Origin: Pseudolabrys taiwanensis
GTDB taxonomy: Bacteria > Pseudomonadota > Alphaproteobacteria > Rhizobiales > Xanthobacteraceae
NCBI RefSeq assembly: GCF_003367395.1
Contig: NZ_CP031417.1
Coordinates: 2,046,001-2,110,000 of the forward strand
Length of the DNA stretch: 64,000 bases
Direction: 5' to 3'
The notes below the pieces were generated by a model. That model was not told where the DNA came from. It worked only from the letters and a program-made list of their open reading frames with translations, and searched no databases. Both the position numbers and the translations under genes were made by a program. Shown piece after piece: positions 49,158 through 57,882 of the stretch. Numbering within the stretch: the first letter of the stretch is position 1; every line of letters begins with the position of its first letter.

Positions 49158-49963
49158 GCGCCGGCGGGCGCGTCCGCCCGCTGCACGGCTTCGAGATAAT
49201 CGCTCGCGGCGGCCAGCGCCAAACGCAAGGCGCGCTCGGTCGTTTCGTCGCCGGGGCACGGCGGCACCTTCGGCCGCCGCCAGGGATCGCCGCCCCAGTC
49301 CTTGGCCAGGCGCTCGGCCTTACGCCAGGCGCGATGATCGTCCTTGAACTGCGTGAGGTTCTTCAGCGCGCGCTCCACCGCCCGCCACGCGCGCAGGCGC
49401 GCGTCCGCCTGATGCACGCGCATCGCCTCCTGCTGCGCTTCGCGCGCCAGCGGGTCCGCCGCATCGCAGCGCGCCTGCGCCTCGGCGCGGCCTTGCGCAT
49501 CGAGCGCCTTGAGCCCGGTCGGAAACGGCTGGCCGCTATCGTCGCGGCGGATGAAACGGCCGCCGGACCCTTTGGCCGGCACGCGACCTGCCGTAGACGC
49601 CCAGCGCCGGCCGCGATTATGCGCCGCCGCGGCGCGCCCGCGCGGCAGCACGGCATAGCGCTTGGTCCAGCCGTGCTTCTCGACATACTTATAAAGCGTG
49701 CGCTCGGTCACGCCGGCGATCGCCGCAATCTCGCGCACCGGCACGCTCGTCTCTTCGTACAGCGCTCTGATGCGCGCGGTGAGGTCTTGCGGAGGCACGG
49801 CCGTTCCACCCGCCACGGCGCCCTTCTCCCCTCCCCCCGCGCGCGCAGCGCGTGGTGGGGAGGGGTCGGGGGTGGGGGGCGCTTGCTTGGCAACCGCCCT
49901 CTCCCGCTTCAATTCCCCATACAGTTCGCGCGCCGCCGCGCGCACGGACGTGCGTTGCGTCAT
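49154..49963 (-). CDS. HTH protein resembling the first gene of Bradyrhizobium-type gene-transfer-agent loci, with a repeat inserted in frame
   Basis: A 269-residue basic protein. A helix-turn-helix is visible at about 65-105 (ALYEETSVPVREIAAIAGVT, then ERTLYKYVEKHGWTKRY), the layout of terminase-small-subunit/GTA g1-like HTH proteins (IYEET.IPV..IA.R.GI...T.....WGW.KR) as I remember them. Residues about 32-55 (PPTPDPSPPRAARAGGG) are encoded by a palindromic repeat that appears to have inserted without breaking the frame. The C-terminal half is Ala/Arg-rich helix. No terminase gene is adjacent. A consensus promoter lies 60 bp upstream. Confidence 0.7.
   Translation of the reverse strand: MTQRTSVRAAARELYGELKRERAVAKQAPPTPDPSPPRAARAGGGEKGAVAGGTAVPPQDLTARIRALYEETSVPVREIAAIAGVTERTLYKYVEKHGWTKRYAVLPRGRAAAAHNRGRRWASTAGRVPAKGSGGRFIRRDDSGQPFPTGLKALDAQGRAEAQARCDAADPLAREAQQEAMRVHQADARLRAWRAVERALKNLTQFKDDHRAWRKAERLAKDWGGDPWRRPKVPPCPGDETTERALRLALAAASDYLEAVQRADAPAGA
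49828..49865. repeat. Palindromic repeat element inside a coding region
   Basis: CCCCTCCCC (49828-49836) and GGGGAGGGG (49857-49865) enclose a GCGCGCGC/GCGCG inner stem; G-rich runs follow to about 49880. This is the sequence type of abundant intergenic alphaproteobacterial repeats whose translation reads PTPDPSPP. Here it lies in frame inside the HTH gene. Confidence 0.7.
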
Positions 49964-49996
49964 GGCCTTCAAACCCACTTGTCGGAGAATGTAGGA

Positions 49997-50025
49997 AAAT
50001 TAGCCGGGCAGCGTCACGGTGTCAA
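49997..50025 (-). promoter_or_regulatory. Sigma-70-like promoter of the HTH gene, same motif as at 33303-33331
   Basis: On the minus strand TTGACA (50025-50020), a 17-bp spacer and TAATTT (50002-49997) make a near-consensus promoter reading into the HTH gene, whose ATG is 33 bp beyond the -10 box. The 18-bp block 50008-50025 matches 33314-33331 at 16 positions and includes the partial palindrome CAGCGT-c-ACGgTG. Confidence 0.65.
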
Positions 50026-50320
50026 GAACGATCGTCTGCAGCCTGCGCCCCCCTCGACTCGACCGCGAAGCTTGTCTTGCGGCGTTCGGCGCGGTCTTCG
50101 AGCCAGCCGTAGAACCGGAGGCGAGATCGAAAACGCAATAAACCTCGCATTATCACGGCCACCCACAACAACAACGAGAATCAGACTTGACCACCCGAAA
50201 TACGGGTGATGCAGTATACGTGAGTTAGCCCCACTTTTGCGAACGACAAAACCGGGCAGGCAATCCTCATAAGCACACTGAATACCGACTGATCTCCTCC
50301 TTGAAAACGTAAGGACGATG
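50026..50320. other. Boundary and leader of the AT-rich TIR gene island
   Basis: Composition falls from GC-rich to clearly AT-richer near 50110. A short hairpin CACCCG/CGGGTG (50192-50208) is present; TTGACC at 50187 lacks a -10 box at usable spacing, so I name no promoter. AAGGA (50311-50315) is the ribosome site for the TIR gene and can pair with TCCTT just upstream. Confidence 0.5.
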
Positions 50321-52831
50321 ATGAAGGCCTTTCTCAGTCACTCCTCACGCGACAAAGCAACTGTTGAGCAGGTCGCTGCCCAACTCGGGGCTGCAAATGT
50401 TGAACTGGACTCCGAGACCTTTGACCGCGGATTATTGAACGTCACGGCCATTCAGGACGCACTTCGCAGGTCGTCATTATTCATACTTTTTCTCTCGAAA
50501 GATGCTTTGGCTTCCGGAGTAGTTCGATATGAAGCTCTACTCGCTCAAGAGTTATTTGCACGAGGCATCGTCGAACGATTTCTCGTGATCTGCCTTGATG
50601 AAAATTCGTTCTCCTCCGCCGACGACAACTGGAAAACCTTCAATTTTGTACGCAAAGCAACATCTCCGCAGTCCATTGCAAGATTAATCCAGCACCAAAT
50701 AATTCTGTTGCAATCAAAATTATCGGGAGCCGCACAGCCATTTGTAGGCCGATTGAAAGAACTTGGCGAAACAAAGGAGAAGCTAATAGACCCAAAGCTG
50801 ACTCGCCTTCGCGGTATTTACGTGTCCGGATTCGCCGGGACAGGCCGAAGAACATTCGCCCGCCGACTATTCAGCGACATATACCCCTCTGTTATTTCCG
50901 TATTTCCTGAGATCTCCATTGAAGAGTTAGATGGACTCGAAGAGATTTACAGAAAGCTCTCCGAGAAACTCGCACCCAACTCGACGCTATCGGCCTATCG
51001 AACACGTATACTAGCCTTTGCTACAGAGACCGAAGCGGGCAAAGAGCACCTAATTGTCCAGCTATTAGAACGAGCGATTGATACCCGCGAAGCAGTACTC
51101 ATTATCGACCACGGCGGACTGCTAGATCGTGATGGACAATTCCAGTCACCGGTGCGGCAAATTATTGCACGACTCCCACCCCAACGACGCCCATGCGTAG
51201 TTTTTATCGCCGAACGAATGATGCCACAGGCTCGTCAGCGAGATACCGAAGGCTTGATATTTTGTCGCCTTTCGTCACTTAGCTTTGATGAAACCAAGCA
51301 ACTCATCGGCCTAATGCTCCGCAACTCCGGCATCACCTATACGGAGAACGATCTCGCTGAACTGGCCAACCTGAGTGATGGACACCCGTTTAATGTCGCC
51401 TTTCTTGTGGAGGCGGTGAAGCACTATGGCATTAAGATCATACTAGGAGATCCTTCAGAAATCACGCAATGGAAACGGCGCAGAGCATCTGATTTCCTGA
51501 CCAAGATCGCATTCTCACCGGAAGAGCAAAAAATAATCTCAGCGCTTAATCACTTCAATGTTTTAGATTTTGAAATACTAGTCCAAGTCTCCGGGGGAGA
51601 CAGCGTCAAAGCTTCAAATGCCCTCGCAAAACTAATAGATTACCACGTCGTTGAGATCGACACCGACACTTTCTCAATTGCCCTCCCTTTGCGCATCGCC
51701 GTCCGCAGAGACAAGCGTTTTGATCTATCTGGCGAGCCTTTACGAGCACTATTAAGCGCGGTCGGCGGAATACTCACAGCCAAGGCTGAGAGCGACGAGA
51801 TCGCGGCTCCTATGGTCGAGGGAGCCATCCTCGCACGGCTCCAAGAAGGAGGCGAGATACCGACACTGTTCTCGGCATTTCTATTGCCGTCACATCTCGT
51901 TTGGCTAGCCCGCCGACGATACGATGCAAAAAAGTTCGATGAGAGCATTTCCCTTGCTCGAAGCGCACTTAATGACTCTGGAAGATTGTCACCGGCTGGC
52001 AGGGTTGAGGCCAGCAGAATTCTATGTCTTGCGTCCGCGAGACTGGGGCAGGAGGCGAACTTTCAGTATGGGATTGACATACTGAAGGCCAACGCGAACG
52101 ACTCGTGGGCGCGAAGCAACCTTAATTTTCTTCTCGGATTTATGGCTCGGATGAGAGGTCACCTTCCCGAAGCTGAAACCTTTATGAGAAAAGCCTACGA
52201 CGACGCTCCGGGAAACTTCTCGGCAGCGCATGGGCTCGCGTCAATATGTCTCGTTCGTGGAAACCTGTCGGATGCAGAGAAATTTGCGCGCAAGGCTTTT
52301 GAGGTCGCCCCAGACAACGCATACGTCCTTGATGTGCTCTTGAGAATTCTTTTCGGCGACGACCCACATACTCTCAAAAGGAACGAATCAGAGATCAACT
52401 ACTTACTGGAACGACTAAAAGCCGTTGGAGAAGAAGAAGGAAAATCCTTTTATACAACCCGACGCGCAGATTACGAGTTCAGGACGGGCAATCTCAGCGA
52501 GGCCTGCAAGCTAATCGACGAGGCTGCCCACAAAACCCCAGGCATATTCAACGTCCACGAACTGAGGGCAAAGATATATTTAGAACGAGGAAACAAAACG
52601 ATCGCCGCTGAAGAAATACAGAAGATGCGTGACGTCGTGTATCGCCCGAACACGTCAGAGCGCCTAACTAATTTGAGAGTCTTACTCGAGACCGAAGCGT
52701 CATACTATTCTGCCAGTGGCATGTTCGACGAGGCCAAGAAAATTTACAAAAGAAAAGACGTTTTCACTGACGTCGAAGCTACGGCTGCAGTTCGAAAAAT
52801 TGAGATCGAGCAAGGCTACCGAAACCGTTGA
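50321..52831 (+). CDS. TIR-STAND NTPase-TPR protein, probable single-gene immune (anti-phage) factor
   Basis: An 836-residue protein in an AT-rich island. A TIR domain covers about 1-125: KAFLSHSSRDKATVEQVA, then SSLFILFLSKDALAS and a candidate NADase glutamate in VVRYEALLAQ (E71 from this start). A STAND/NACHT-like NTPase follows (about 135-370): P-loop GFAGTGRRT with Arg where the catalytic Lys is expected, Walker B VLIIDHGG, arginine-bearing VVFIAERMM, and the STAND GHP motif in LSDGHPFNVAF. A winged-helix region leads into TPR-like repeats (about 520-830; for example LPEAETFMRKAYDDAPGN and LSDAEKFARKAFEVAPDN). This is the domain order of NLR-like prokaryotic immune sensors in which ligand binding to repeats activates an NAD-degrading TIR. 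AAGGA favours ATG 50321 over ATG 50318. Function is inferred. Confidence 0.83.
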   Translation: MKAFLSHSSRDKATVEQVAAQLGAANVELDSETFDRGLLNVTAIQDALRRSSLFILFLSKDALASGVVRYEALLAQELFARGIVERFLVICLDENSFSSADDNWKTFNFVRKATSPQSIARLIQHQIILLQSKLSGAAQPFVGRLKELGETKEKLIDPKLTRLRGIYVSGFAGTGRRTFARRLFSDIYPSVISVFPEISIEELDGLEEIYRKLSEKLAPNSTLSAYRTRILAFATETEAGKEHLIVQLLERAIDTREAVLIIDHGGLLDRDGQFQSPVRQIIARLPPQRRPCVVFIAERMMPQARQRDTEGLIFCRLSSLSFDETKQLIGLMLRNSGITYTENDLAELANLSDGHPFNVAFLVEAVKHYGIKIILGDPSEITQWKRRRASDFLTKIAFSPEEQKIISALNHFNVLDFEILVQVSGGDSVKASNALAKLIDYHVVEIDTDTFSIALPLRIAVRRDKRFDLSGEPLRALLSAVGGILTAKAESDEIAAPMVEGAILARLQEGGEIPTLFSAFLLPSHLVWLARRRYDAKKFDESISLARSALNDSGRLSPAGRVEASRILCLASARLGQEANFQYGIDILKANANDSWARSNLNFLLGFMARMRGHLPEAETFMRKAYDDAPGNFSAAHGLASICLVRGNLSDAEKFARKAFEVAPDNAYVLDVLLRILFGDDPHTLKRNESEINYLLERLKAVGEEEGKSFYTTRRADYEFRTGNLSEACKLIDEAAHKTPGIFNVHELRAKIYLERGNKTIAAEEIQKMRDVVYRPNTSERLTNLRVLLETEASYYSASGMFDEAKKIYKRKDVFTDVEATAAVRKIEIEQGYRNR

Positions 52832-52844
52832 AGAAACCGTTGAA
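52821..52844. repeat. Perfect tandem 12-bp duplication over the TIR gene stop codon
   Basis: GAAACCGTTGAA occurs twice head to tail at 52821-52832 and 52833-52844; the first copy contains the stop TGA (52829-52831). The second copy offers a duplicate TGA in another frame. It is probably a slippage duplication. Confidence 0.85.
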
Positions 52845-52934
52845 ATTGCCTCAACCTAGTGCAGTTTTTCATCAAGAAATTACGTCCCAACTTTCAGTAA
52901 CAAAGTGTACTAGTGCTCTGGTGAGCGGTCGCCA

Positions 52935-53417
52935 TCATCGCGCCCTGCGCTTTGTTCCCCTCGGCCACTTCCCCGGCCACCCAACAATGTAATCGACGAG
53001 CTTCTCGTCCGGCACGTCCTCTTCGCTGGCGCTGACGCGGCCGCGCACGGAGATGCCGGCCTTGTGCACCGTCTCCTGCGTGCCGGAGACCAAGGGGTGC
53101 CACCAGGGCAGGTCCTTGCCCTGCGCGATCAGCCGATAGCCGCAGGTCGGCGGCAGCCAGGACAGGCGCGAGACGTTGCGCCAGGTGAGCTTGACGCAGT
53201 CCGACACCTTCTTCTGCCGGTTCTTGTAGTCGATGCAGCGGCAGGTCTCGCCGTCCAGCAGCACGCAGCCGACGTCGGTGTACACCGTCTCGTTGGTGTC
53301 CTCGTCGATCAGCTTGTTGAGGCAGCAGCGCCCGCAGCCGTCGCACAGGCTCTCCCACTCCGCGGCGGTCATCTCGCTCATGCGCTTGCGCCGCCAGAAG
53401 GGCGTCTCGTCCGGCAT
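52935..53417 (-). CDS. YcgN/UPF0260 family cysteine-cluster protein
   Basis: A 160-residue protein of the YcgN (UPF0260) family, with the cysteine pattern [24 protein letters not shown] and PPTCGYR that suggests metal or Fe-S binding. The opening [20 protein letters not shown] is the family's. ATG 53417 with AAGGGA upstream is preferred; an in-frame ATG at 53444 also has a purine-rich site. Function of the family is not established. It diverges from the PBP1A-type gene. Confidence 0.88.
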   Translation of the reverse strand: MPDETPFWRRKRMSEMTAAEWESLCDGCGRCCLNKLIDEDTNETVYTDVGCVLLDGETCRCIDYKNRQKKVSDCVKLTWRNVSRLSWLPPTCGYRLIAQGKDLPWWHPLVSGTQETVHKAGISVRGRVSASEEDVPDEKLVDYIVGWPGKWPRGTKRRAR

Positions 53418-53657
53418 CCGAATCCCTTGGGTTGAGGTCTCCATATAGCCCCCGCCGGGCCCGGCCGCGAGGCGCGGGCGGGGAGTTTCCCCCTTCCCCG
53501 GCGGCCGTCCGGCCCTATTTTGCCGCGATTGGCGTTCACTTTGGCGCCAGGTTCCGCCTTCCCGCCATGGCCGGGCGGCGCCCGATCGGCTAAAATGCGG
53601 CAACGCGGCGGGCCTTGCGGCCGGCCGCCGTCCCTTTGCAAACCAGAGCCTTCAGCC

Positions 53658-55898
53658 TTGCGCGACCTGTTCCCCCGGGATTGGAAGCCCAATCTCAAGA
53701 AGTTCTTCCTGGCGATCGACGCCTGGGTGGATTTCAGCCTGTTCCGGAGCCTGTCCGGCGCGCGCGAGACCTATGGGCGTTTCTCCACCTTCATGGACCG
53801 CTTCCACGTCGCCGGCTGGCGGCGGTGGCTGACGGAGTTGCTCTCGGAAGGCGCCACGCTCGGCACCGCCGGCGCGATCCTGATGCTGGCGCTCGCCATC
53901 CCCGCCTTCCGCGAGACCTCGGACGACGACTGGCTGAAGAAGTCGGAGCTCGCCGTGACCTTCCTCGACCGCTACGGCAACGAGGTCGGCTCGCGCGGCA
54001 TCAAGCACAACGACTCGGTGCCGCTGGAGGAGTTTCCCGATCACCTGATCAAGGCCGTGCTGGCGACCGAGGACCGGCGCTTCTACGACCATTTCGGCAT
54101 CGACATCGCCGGCACGGCGCGCGCCTTCGTGACCAATGCGCGCGCCGGCGGCGTCGTGCAGGGCGGCTCGTCTCTGTCGCAGCAGCTCGCCAAGAACCTG
54201 TTCCTGTCGAACGAGCGCACGCTCGAGCGCAAGGTGAAGGAGGCGTTCCTGGCGCTGTGGCTCGAGGCGCGGCTGACCAAGAACGAGATTTTGAAGCTGT
54301 ATCTGGATCGCGCCTATATGGGCGGCGGCGCCTTCGGCGTCGACGCGGCGGCGCAGTATTACTTCAACAAGTCGGCGCGCGACGTCGATCTCGCGGAAGC
54401 CGCGATGCTCGCCGGCCTGTTCAAGGCGCCGACCAAGTTCTCGCCCAACGTCAACCTGCCGGCCGCGCGCGCCAGAGCCAACGTCGTGCTCGACAACCTC
54501 GTCGACACCGGCTTCATGACCGAGGGTCAGGTCTTCGGCGCCCGCCGCCACCCCGCCACCCCCGTCGACCGCCGAGACGACCGCGCGGCGAACTATTATC
54601 TCGACTATGCCTTCGACGAGATGAAGAAGCTCGTCGACACCTTTCCGAAGTCGATGACCGAGCGCGTCTTCGTCGTGCGCACCGCGCTCGACACCGGCAT
54701 GCAGAAGGCGGCGGATGCCGCGGTCGAGAACTCGCTGCGTCAGTACGGCCAGGAGTATCACGCCAAGCAGGCGGCGGCGGTGCTGATGGAAGTCGACGGC
54801 TCGGTGCGCGCCATGGTCGGCGGCCGCGACTACGGCGCCAGCCAGTTCAACCGCGCCACCGACGCCATGCGTCAGCCCGGTTCGTCGTTCAAGCCTTACG
54901 TCTACGCCACCGCCTTGATGCACGGCTTCAAGCCGACCTCGATCGTCGTCGACGCGCCGATCTGTCTCGGCAACTGGTGCCCGCACAACTACGGCAACGG
55001 CTATGCCGGCTCGATGACCCTGATCCAGGCGCTGACACGCTCGATCAACACCATCGCGGTGCGCCTGTCGGTCGCCGTCGGCGATGGCAATCCCAAGCTC
55101 GGCCGCTCGCGCATCGTCAAGCTCGCGCACGACATGGGCATCAAGAGCCAGTTGCCGGACACGCCGTCGCTGCCGATCGGCGCCGACGCCGTCACCGTGC
55201 TCGAACATGTCGGCGCCTACGGCACCTTCCCCAATCTCGGCAAGGCCGTCACGCCGCACGCGATCCTGGAAGTGCGCACCGGCGACGGTCAGACGATCTG
55301 GCGCTACGATCGCGACGGGCCCAAGCCGCGCCAGGTCATGCCGCCCAAGGTCGCGCAAGACATGATCACGATGATGAACAGCGTGGTCGAAAACGGCACC
55401 GGCCGGCGCGCGCGCCTCGACGGCATCGCGGCCGCCGGCAAGACCGGCACCACCAACGCTTATCGTGACGCCTGGTTCATGGGTTACACGGGCAACTTCG
55501 TGTGCGGCGTCTGGTTCGGCAACGACGACTACACGTCGACCAACCGCATGACCGGCGGCGCGCTGCCGGCAATGACGTGGCATGGGATCATGGAATACGC
55601 ACACCAAGGCATGGAGTTGAAGCAATTGCCGGGCGTGCCGGTGCCGCAGGTCCGCCAGCCTGTCGTCGCCGAAGCCAAATCGAAGTCGGACGCACCGCCA
55701 CCGCCTGTTCGTCCGGCCGTGCTGACGCGGCGCGGGGCCGACATTCTGGTGCGCGTCGAGCGCCTGATGGAAGACGCCAACCGTGCCCTCGGCCCGACGC
55801 CGCCAACGGCGACGACCGAGAAGAAGAAACAAGCCGAGGCCGAAAAGCCGGATGCCCTCGCCTCCGCCCTGGAGGGCAAGGCTTTCGGTCGTAACTGA
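53658..55898 (+). CDS. Class A penicillin-binding protein (PBP1A-type transglycosylase/transpeptidase)
   Basis: A bifunctional peptidoglycan synthase of about 746 residues. A membrane helix near 70-83 precedes the GT51 glycosyltransferase domain with catalytic Glu in LATEDRRFYDHFG (E138) and QGGSSLSQQLAKNLF. The transpeptidase domain has SxxK in GSSFKPY (about 410), SIN (SxN) and KTGT (about 595). The start is a TTG at 53658 giving MRDLFPRDW, the remembered family start; an ATG at 53595 is the alternative. The C-terminus is a Pro/Lys/Glu-rich tail. It works at the periplasmic face in cell-wall growth. Confidence 0.92.
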   Translation: MRDLFPRDWKPNLKKFFLAIDAWVDFSLFRSLSGARETYGRFSTFMDRFHVAGWRRWLTELLSEGATLGTAGAILMLALAIPAFRETSDDDWLKKSELAVTFLDRYGNEVGSRGIKHNDSVPLEEFPDHLIKAVLATEDRRFYDHFGIDIAGTARAFVTNARAGGVVQGGSSLSQQLAKNLFLSNERTLERKVKEAFLALWLEARLTKNEILKLYLDRAYMGGGAFGVDAAAQYYFNKSARDVDLAEAAMLAGLFKAPTKFSPNVNLPAARARANVVLDNLVDTGFMTEGQVFGARRHPATPVDRRDDRAANYYLDYAFDEMKKLVDTFPKSMTERVFVVRTALDTGMQKAADAAVENSLRQYGQEYHAKQAAAVLMEVDGSVRAMVGGRDYGASQFNRATDAMRQPGSSFKPYVYATALMHGFKPTSIVVDAPICLGNWCPHNYGNGYAGSMTLIQALTRSINTIAVRLSVAVGDGNPKLGRSRIVKLAHDMGIKSQLPDTPSLPIGADAVTVLEHVGAYGTFPNLGKAVTPHAILEVRTGDGQTIWRYDRDGPKPRQVMPPKVAQDMITMMNSVVENGTGRRARLDGIAAAGKTGTTNAYRDAWFMGYTGNFVCGVWFGNDDYTSTNRMTGGALPAMTWHGIMEYAHQGMELKQLPGVPVPQVRQPVVAEAKSKSDAPPPPVRPAVLTRRGADILVRVERLMEDANRALGPTPPTATTEKKKQAEAEKPDALASALEGKAFGRN

Positions 55899-55971
55899 TT
55901 AGCCGCCTGCCCTCCGGCGGCGTAGTCTCCCACCCTCGAATCAATTTCTTGACCCTGCCAGCGGATCGATC

Positions 55972-56550
55972 GTGCGGCTGCTTTTCGGAACGCTGTTTGT
56001 CCTCGCGGTCGGCGCCGTCATCGGCCTGAGCGGCACCTATTTCGCGTTGAAGCGCGGCGCCGCGTTCGGCGCCCTCACGATTGGCGCGTGGACGGCTTGG
56101 CCGAAGACCGGAACGGTGGACGCCGACCCGTACGCACGCGCTTCGATCGCCCGCATCGGCCTCCTGCCAACCGCGGTCGGCGACGGCATCACTTTCGCCG
56201 CCGAATCGGACGACAAGGGCAAGCCGCTCGACGGCCGCTGCGATGTGGTCGTCGCCGGCATCACGCCGTCGGCGCGTTTCTGGACCATCACCCTCTACAA
56301 TCGCGAGGGCGAACTCGCGGCCAATTCGGTCGGGCGCCACGGCTTCACCAGCCAGGAAATCGTTCGCGGCGCCGACGGCAGCTTCTCCATTGTCGCCGCG
56401 CCGCGGGCTCAGCCCGGCAACTGGCTGCCGACCGGCGGCATTGAGCGCTACACCTTGGTGCTGCGCCTCTACGACACGGCCGTCGGCGTCTCGACGCGCG
56501 CCGGCCGCGAGGTGCCGATGCCATCCGTCACGACCCGGGGTTGCCCATGA
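55972..56550 (+). CDS. DUF1214 domain membrane-anchored protein
   Basis: A 192-residue protein starting at GTG 55972, with an N-terminal membrane helix (LLFGTLFVLAVGAVIGLSGTYFAL) and a DUF1214 domain, recognisable by DADPYARASIARIGLLP, ARFWTITLYNREGELAAN and the closing aromatic/basic strand. It overlaps the DUF1254 gene by ATGA. The two domains are often found together in one longer protein; here they are separate genes. Function unknown, envelope location likely. Confidence 0.85.
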   Translation: MRLLFGTLFVLAVGAVIGLSGTYFALKRGAAFGALTIGAWTAWPKTGTVDADPYARASIARIGLLPTAVGDGITFAAESDDKGKPLDGRCDVVVAGITPSARFWTITLYNREGELAANSVGRHGFTSQEIVRGADGSFSIVAAPRAQPGNWLPTGGIERYTLVLRLYDTAVGVSTRAGREVPMPSVTTRGCP

Positions 56551-57110
56551 TCCGCTGGGCCCTTCTGCTTCTCGGTGGCTGCTTGCTTGGCGGCGTGGTG
56601 CACATCGCCACGATCATCATGTTGCCGCGTACGGCGACGCGCGACGCCTATGCGCGGTTGGAGCCGATCACGCCCGTGAACACGGTCACGCCGCTTCCGC
56701 CGCCGACGTCCGATGCCGCCGCGATGCCTTATATGGATCCGGCGTTTGCGAGCGCGATCTGCCGTTACGATCTCTCGCAAGGACCGATGAAGCTCAGCGT
56801 GCCCGTTCGCACGGCCTATACCTCGGTGTCGTTCTACACCAACCGTGACGTCGCTTATTACGCGATCAACGATCGCGCCGCCGGCCGCCGCGTCATCGAA
56901 CTCGATCTGATGACGATCGAACAGCACAATCAGATGCCCGAGGAAGAGGACGTCACCGCGGCCGACCGCCTGATCGTCGAGTCGCCCTCCCTCACCGGCC
57001 TCATTGCGATCCGGGCGATGGCGCCCGAGCCCGGCCTGATGCCGCAGGCGCAAAGCGCGGTCGCCGCGGCGCAGTGCCGCCGCTCCGACGACGTCAAAGG
57101 CTCACGCTGA
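56547..57110 (+). CDS. DUF1254 domain membrane-anchored protein
   Basis: A 187-residue protein with an N-terminal helix (WALLLLGGCLLGGVVHIATI) and the periplasmic DUF1254-type segment MDPAFASAICRYDLSQGP and TSVSFYTNRDVAYYAIND. ATG 56547 overlaps the preceding stop. It follows the DUF1214 gene in one operon. It ends exactly 1 bp before the stop of the convergent lipoprotein gene. Confidence 0.82.
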   Translation: MIRWALLLLGGCLLGGVVHIATIIMLPRTATRDAYARLEPITPVNTVTPLPPPTSDAAAMPYMDPAFASAICRYDLSQGPMKLSVPVRTAYTSVSFYTNRDVAYYAINDRAAGRRVIELDLMTIEQHNQMPEEEDVTAADRLIVESPSLTGLIAIRAMAPEPGLMPQAQSAVAAAQCRRSDDVKGSR

Positions 57111-57866
57111 TCAGTTGTTGGCTGCGAGGCTCGGCTCGCGCATCCACGTCGGCGGCAGCATGGTGCGATAGCGCGCAAGCTCCGTCTTCAAACGGTCGAC
57201 TTGCCGCTCGGCGTCCACGGCCTGTTGAGACGGCGTCGCGACAACAAGGCGCTCGAGCGCGAAGCGATACGACGCGATCCGCTGCGCCAGACGCGTATAC
57301 ACCATGCCGATGACCGCGTTGTTCTCCTGGATGCGCCGCTCCGCATCGCGATACTCGCCCGGGCTCGTCTCGACGTAGCGCAGACTCTTCTGCCGCTTGC
57401 GATCCATGTCGACCACGCGGCCGGCCGCCTCGAAGAAGGCCGGCATCCGCGTGCTGTCGTTGCGAACATCGTCAATGAGCTGATTGTAGCGGGCAGCCGA
57501 TGAGTCGAACTTGTTCGACATCAGGTGCGTGGCGTAGTCGCCGACATTGAATGACGCGGCCCGCGCCGATTCCAGCAGACCGTATTCTCCCGCGATCGAA
57601 TACCAGCGATGCCGGTCGTAAGGCGGCTCGATCAACGGATAAGCCAAGTCGCGGAGCAGCCGCTCGTCGTCGGTGAGATGGAAGGACGAAGGCTTGCCGG
57701 GCACGGCATCGCGGCCGACCCAGTCGTGAATGTCGTCGCGCACCAAAGACGGCCGGATTTCCTCGAAGTCGCCATTGGCGCAACCGGCCAATGTCAGCAA
57801 ACCGATCAAAAGAAAGGCGTGCCGAATCGAAAATCTGTGCCGCAAGGGCTGGCGCGAGACCTGCAT
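57111..57866 (-). CDS. Predicted lipoprotein, hypothetical
   Basis: A 251-residue protein whose signal peptide ends in the lipobox LAGC (Cys near 31). The mature part is mostly helical with FEEIRPSLVRDDIHDWVGRD and a C-terminal coiled-coil-like region (QQAVDAERQVDRLKTELARY). ATG 57866 gives the proper signal peptide; longer frames do not. I do not recognise the family beyond its likely outer- or inner-membrane lipid anchoring. It is 16 bp downstream of a 65-residue gene on the same strand. Confidence 0.82.
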   Translation of the reverse strand: MQVSRQPLRHRFSIRHAFLLIGLLTLAGCANGDFEEIRPSLVRDDIHDWVGRDAVPGKPSSFHLTDDERLLRDLAYPLIEPPYDRHRWYSIAGEYGLLESARAASFNVGDYATHLMSNKFDSSAARYNQLIDDVRNDSTRMPAFFEAAGRVVDMDRKRQKSLRYVETSPGEYRDAERRIQENNAVIGMVYTRLAQRIASYRFALERLVVATPSQQAVDAERQVDRLKTELARYRTMLPPTWMREPSLAANN

Positions 57867-57882
57867 CGTTGAGCCGTGACCG

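Noticed and set aside
50187..50220. TTGACC with TATACG as a promoter for the TIR gene
   Set aside because: The spacing is 22 bp, too long for a sigma-70 promoter.
52856..52916. Two CTAGTGC copies (52856 and 52910) as possible attachment or target-site repeats of the TIR island
   Set aside because: Both lie on the same side of the island and are only 7 bp; no matching copy was seen on the left flank.
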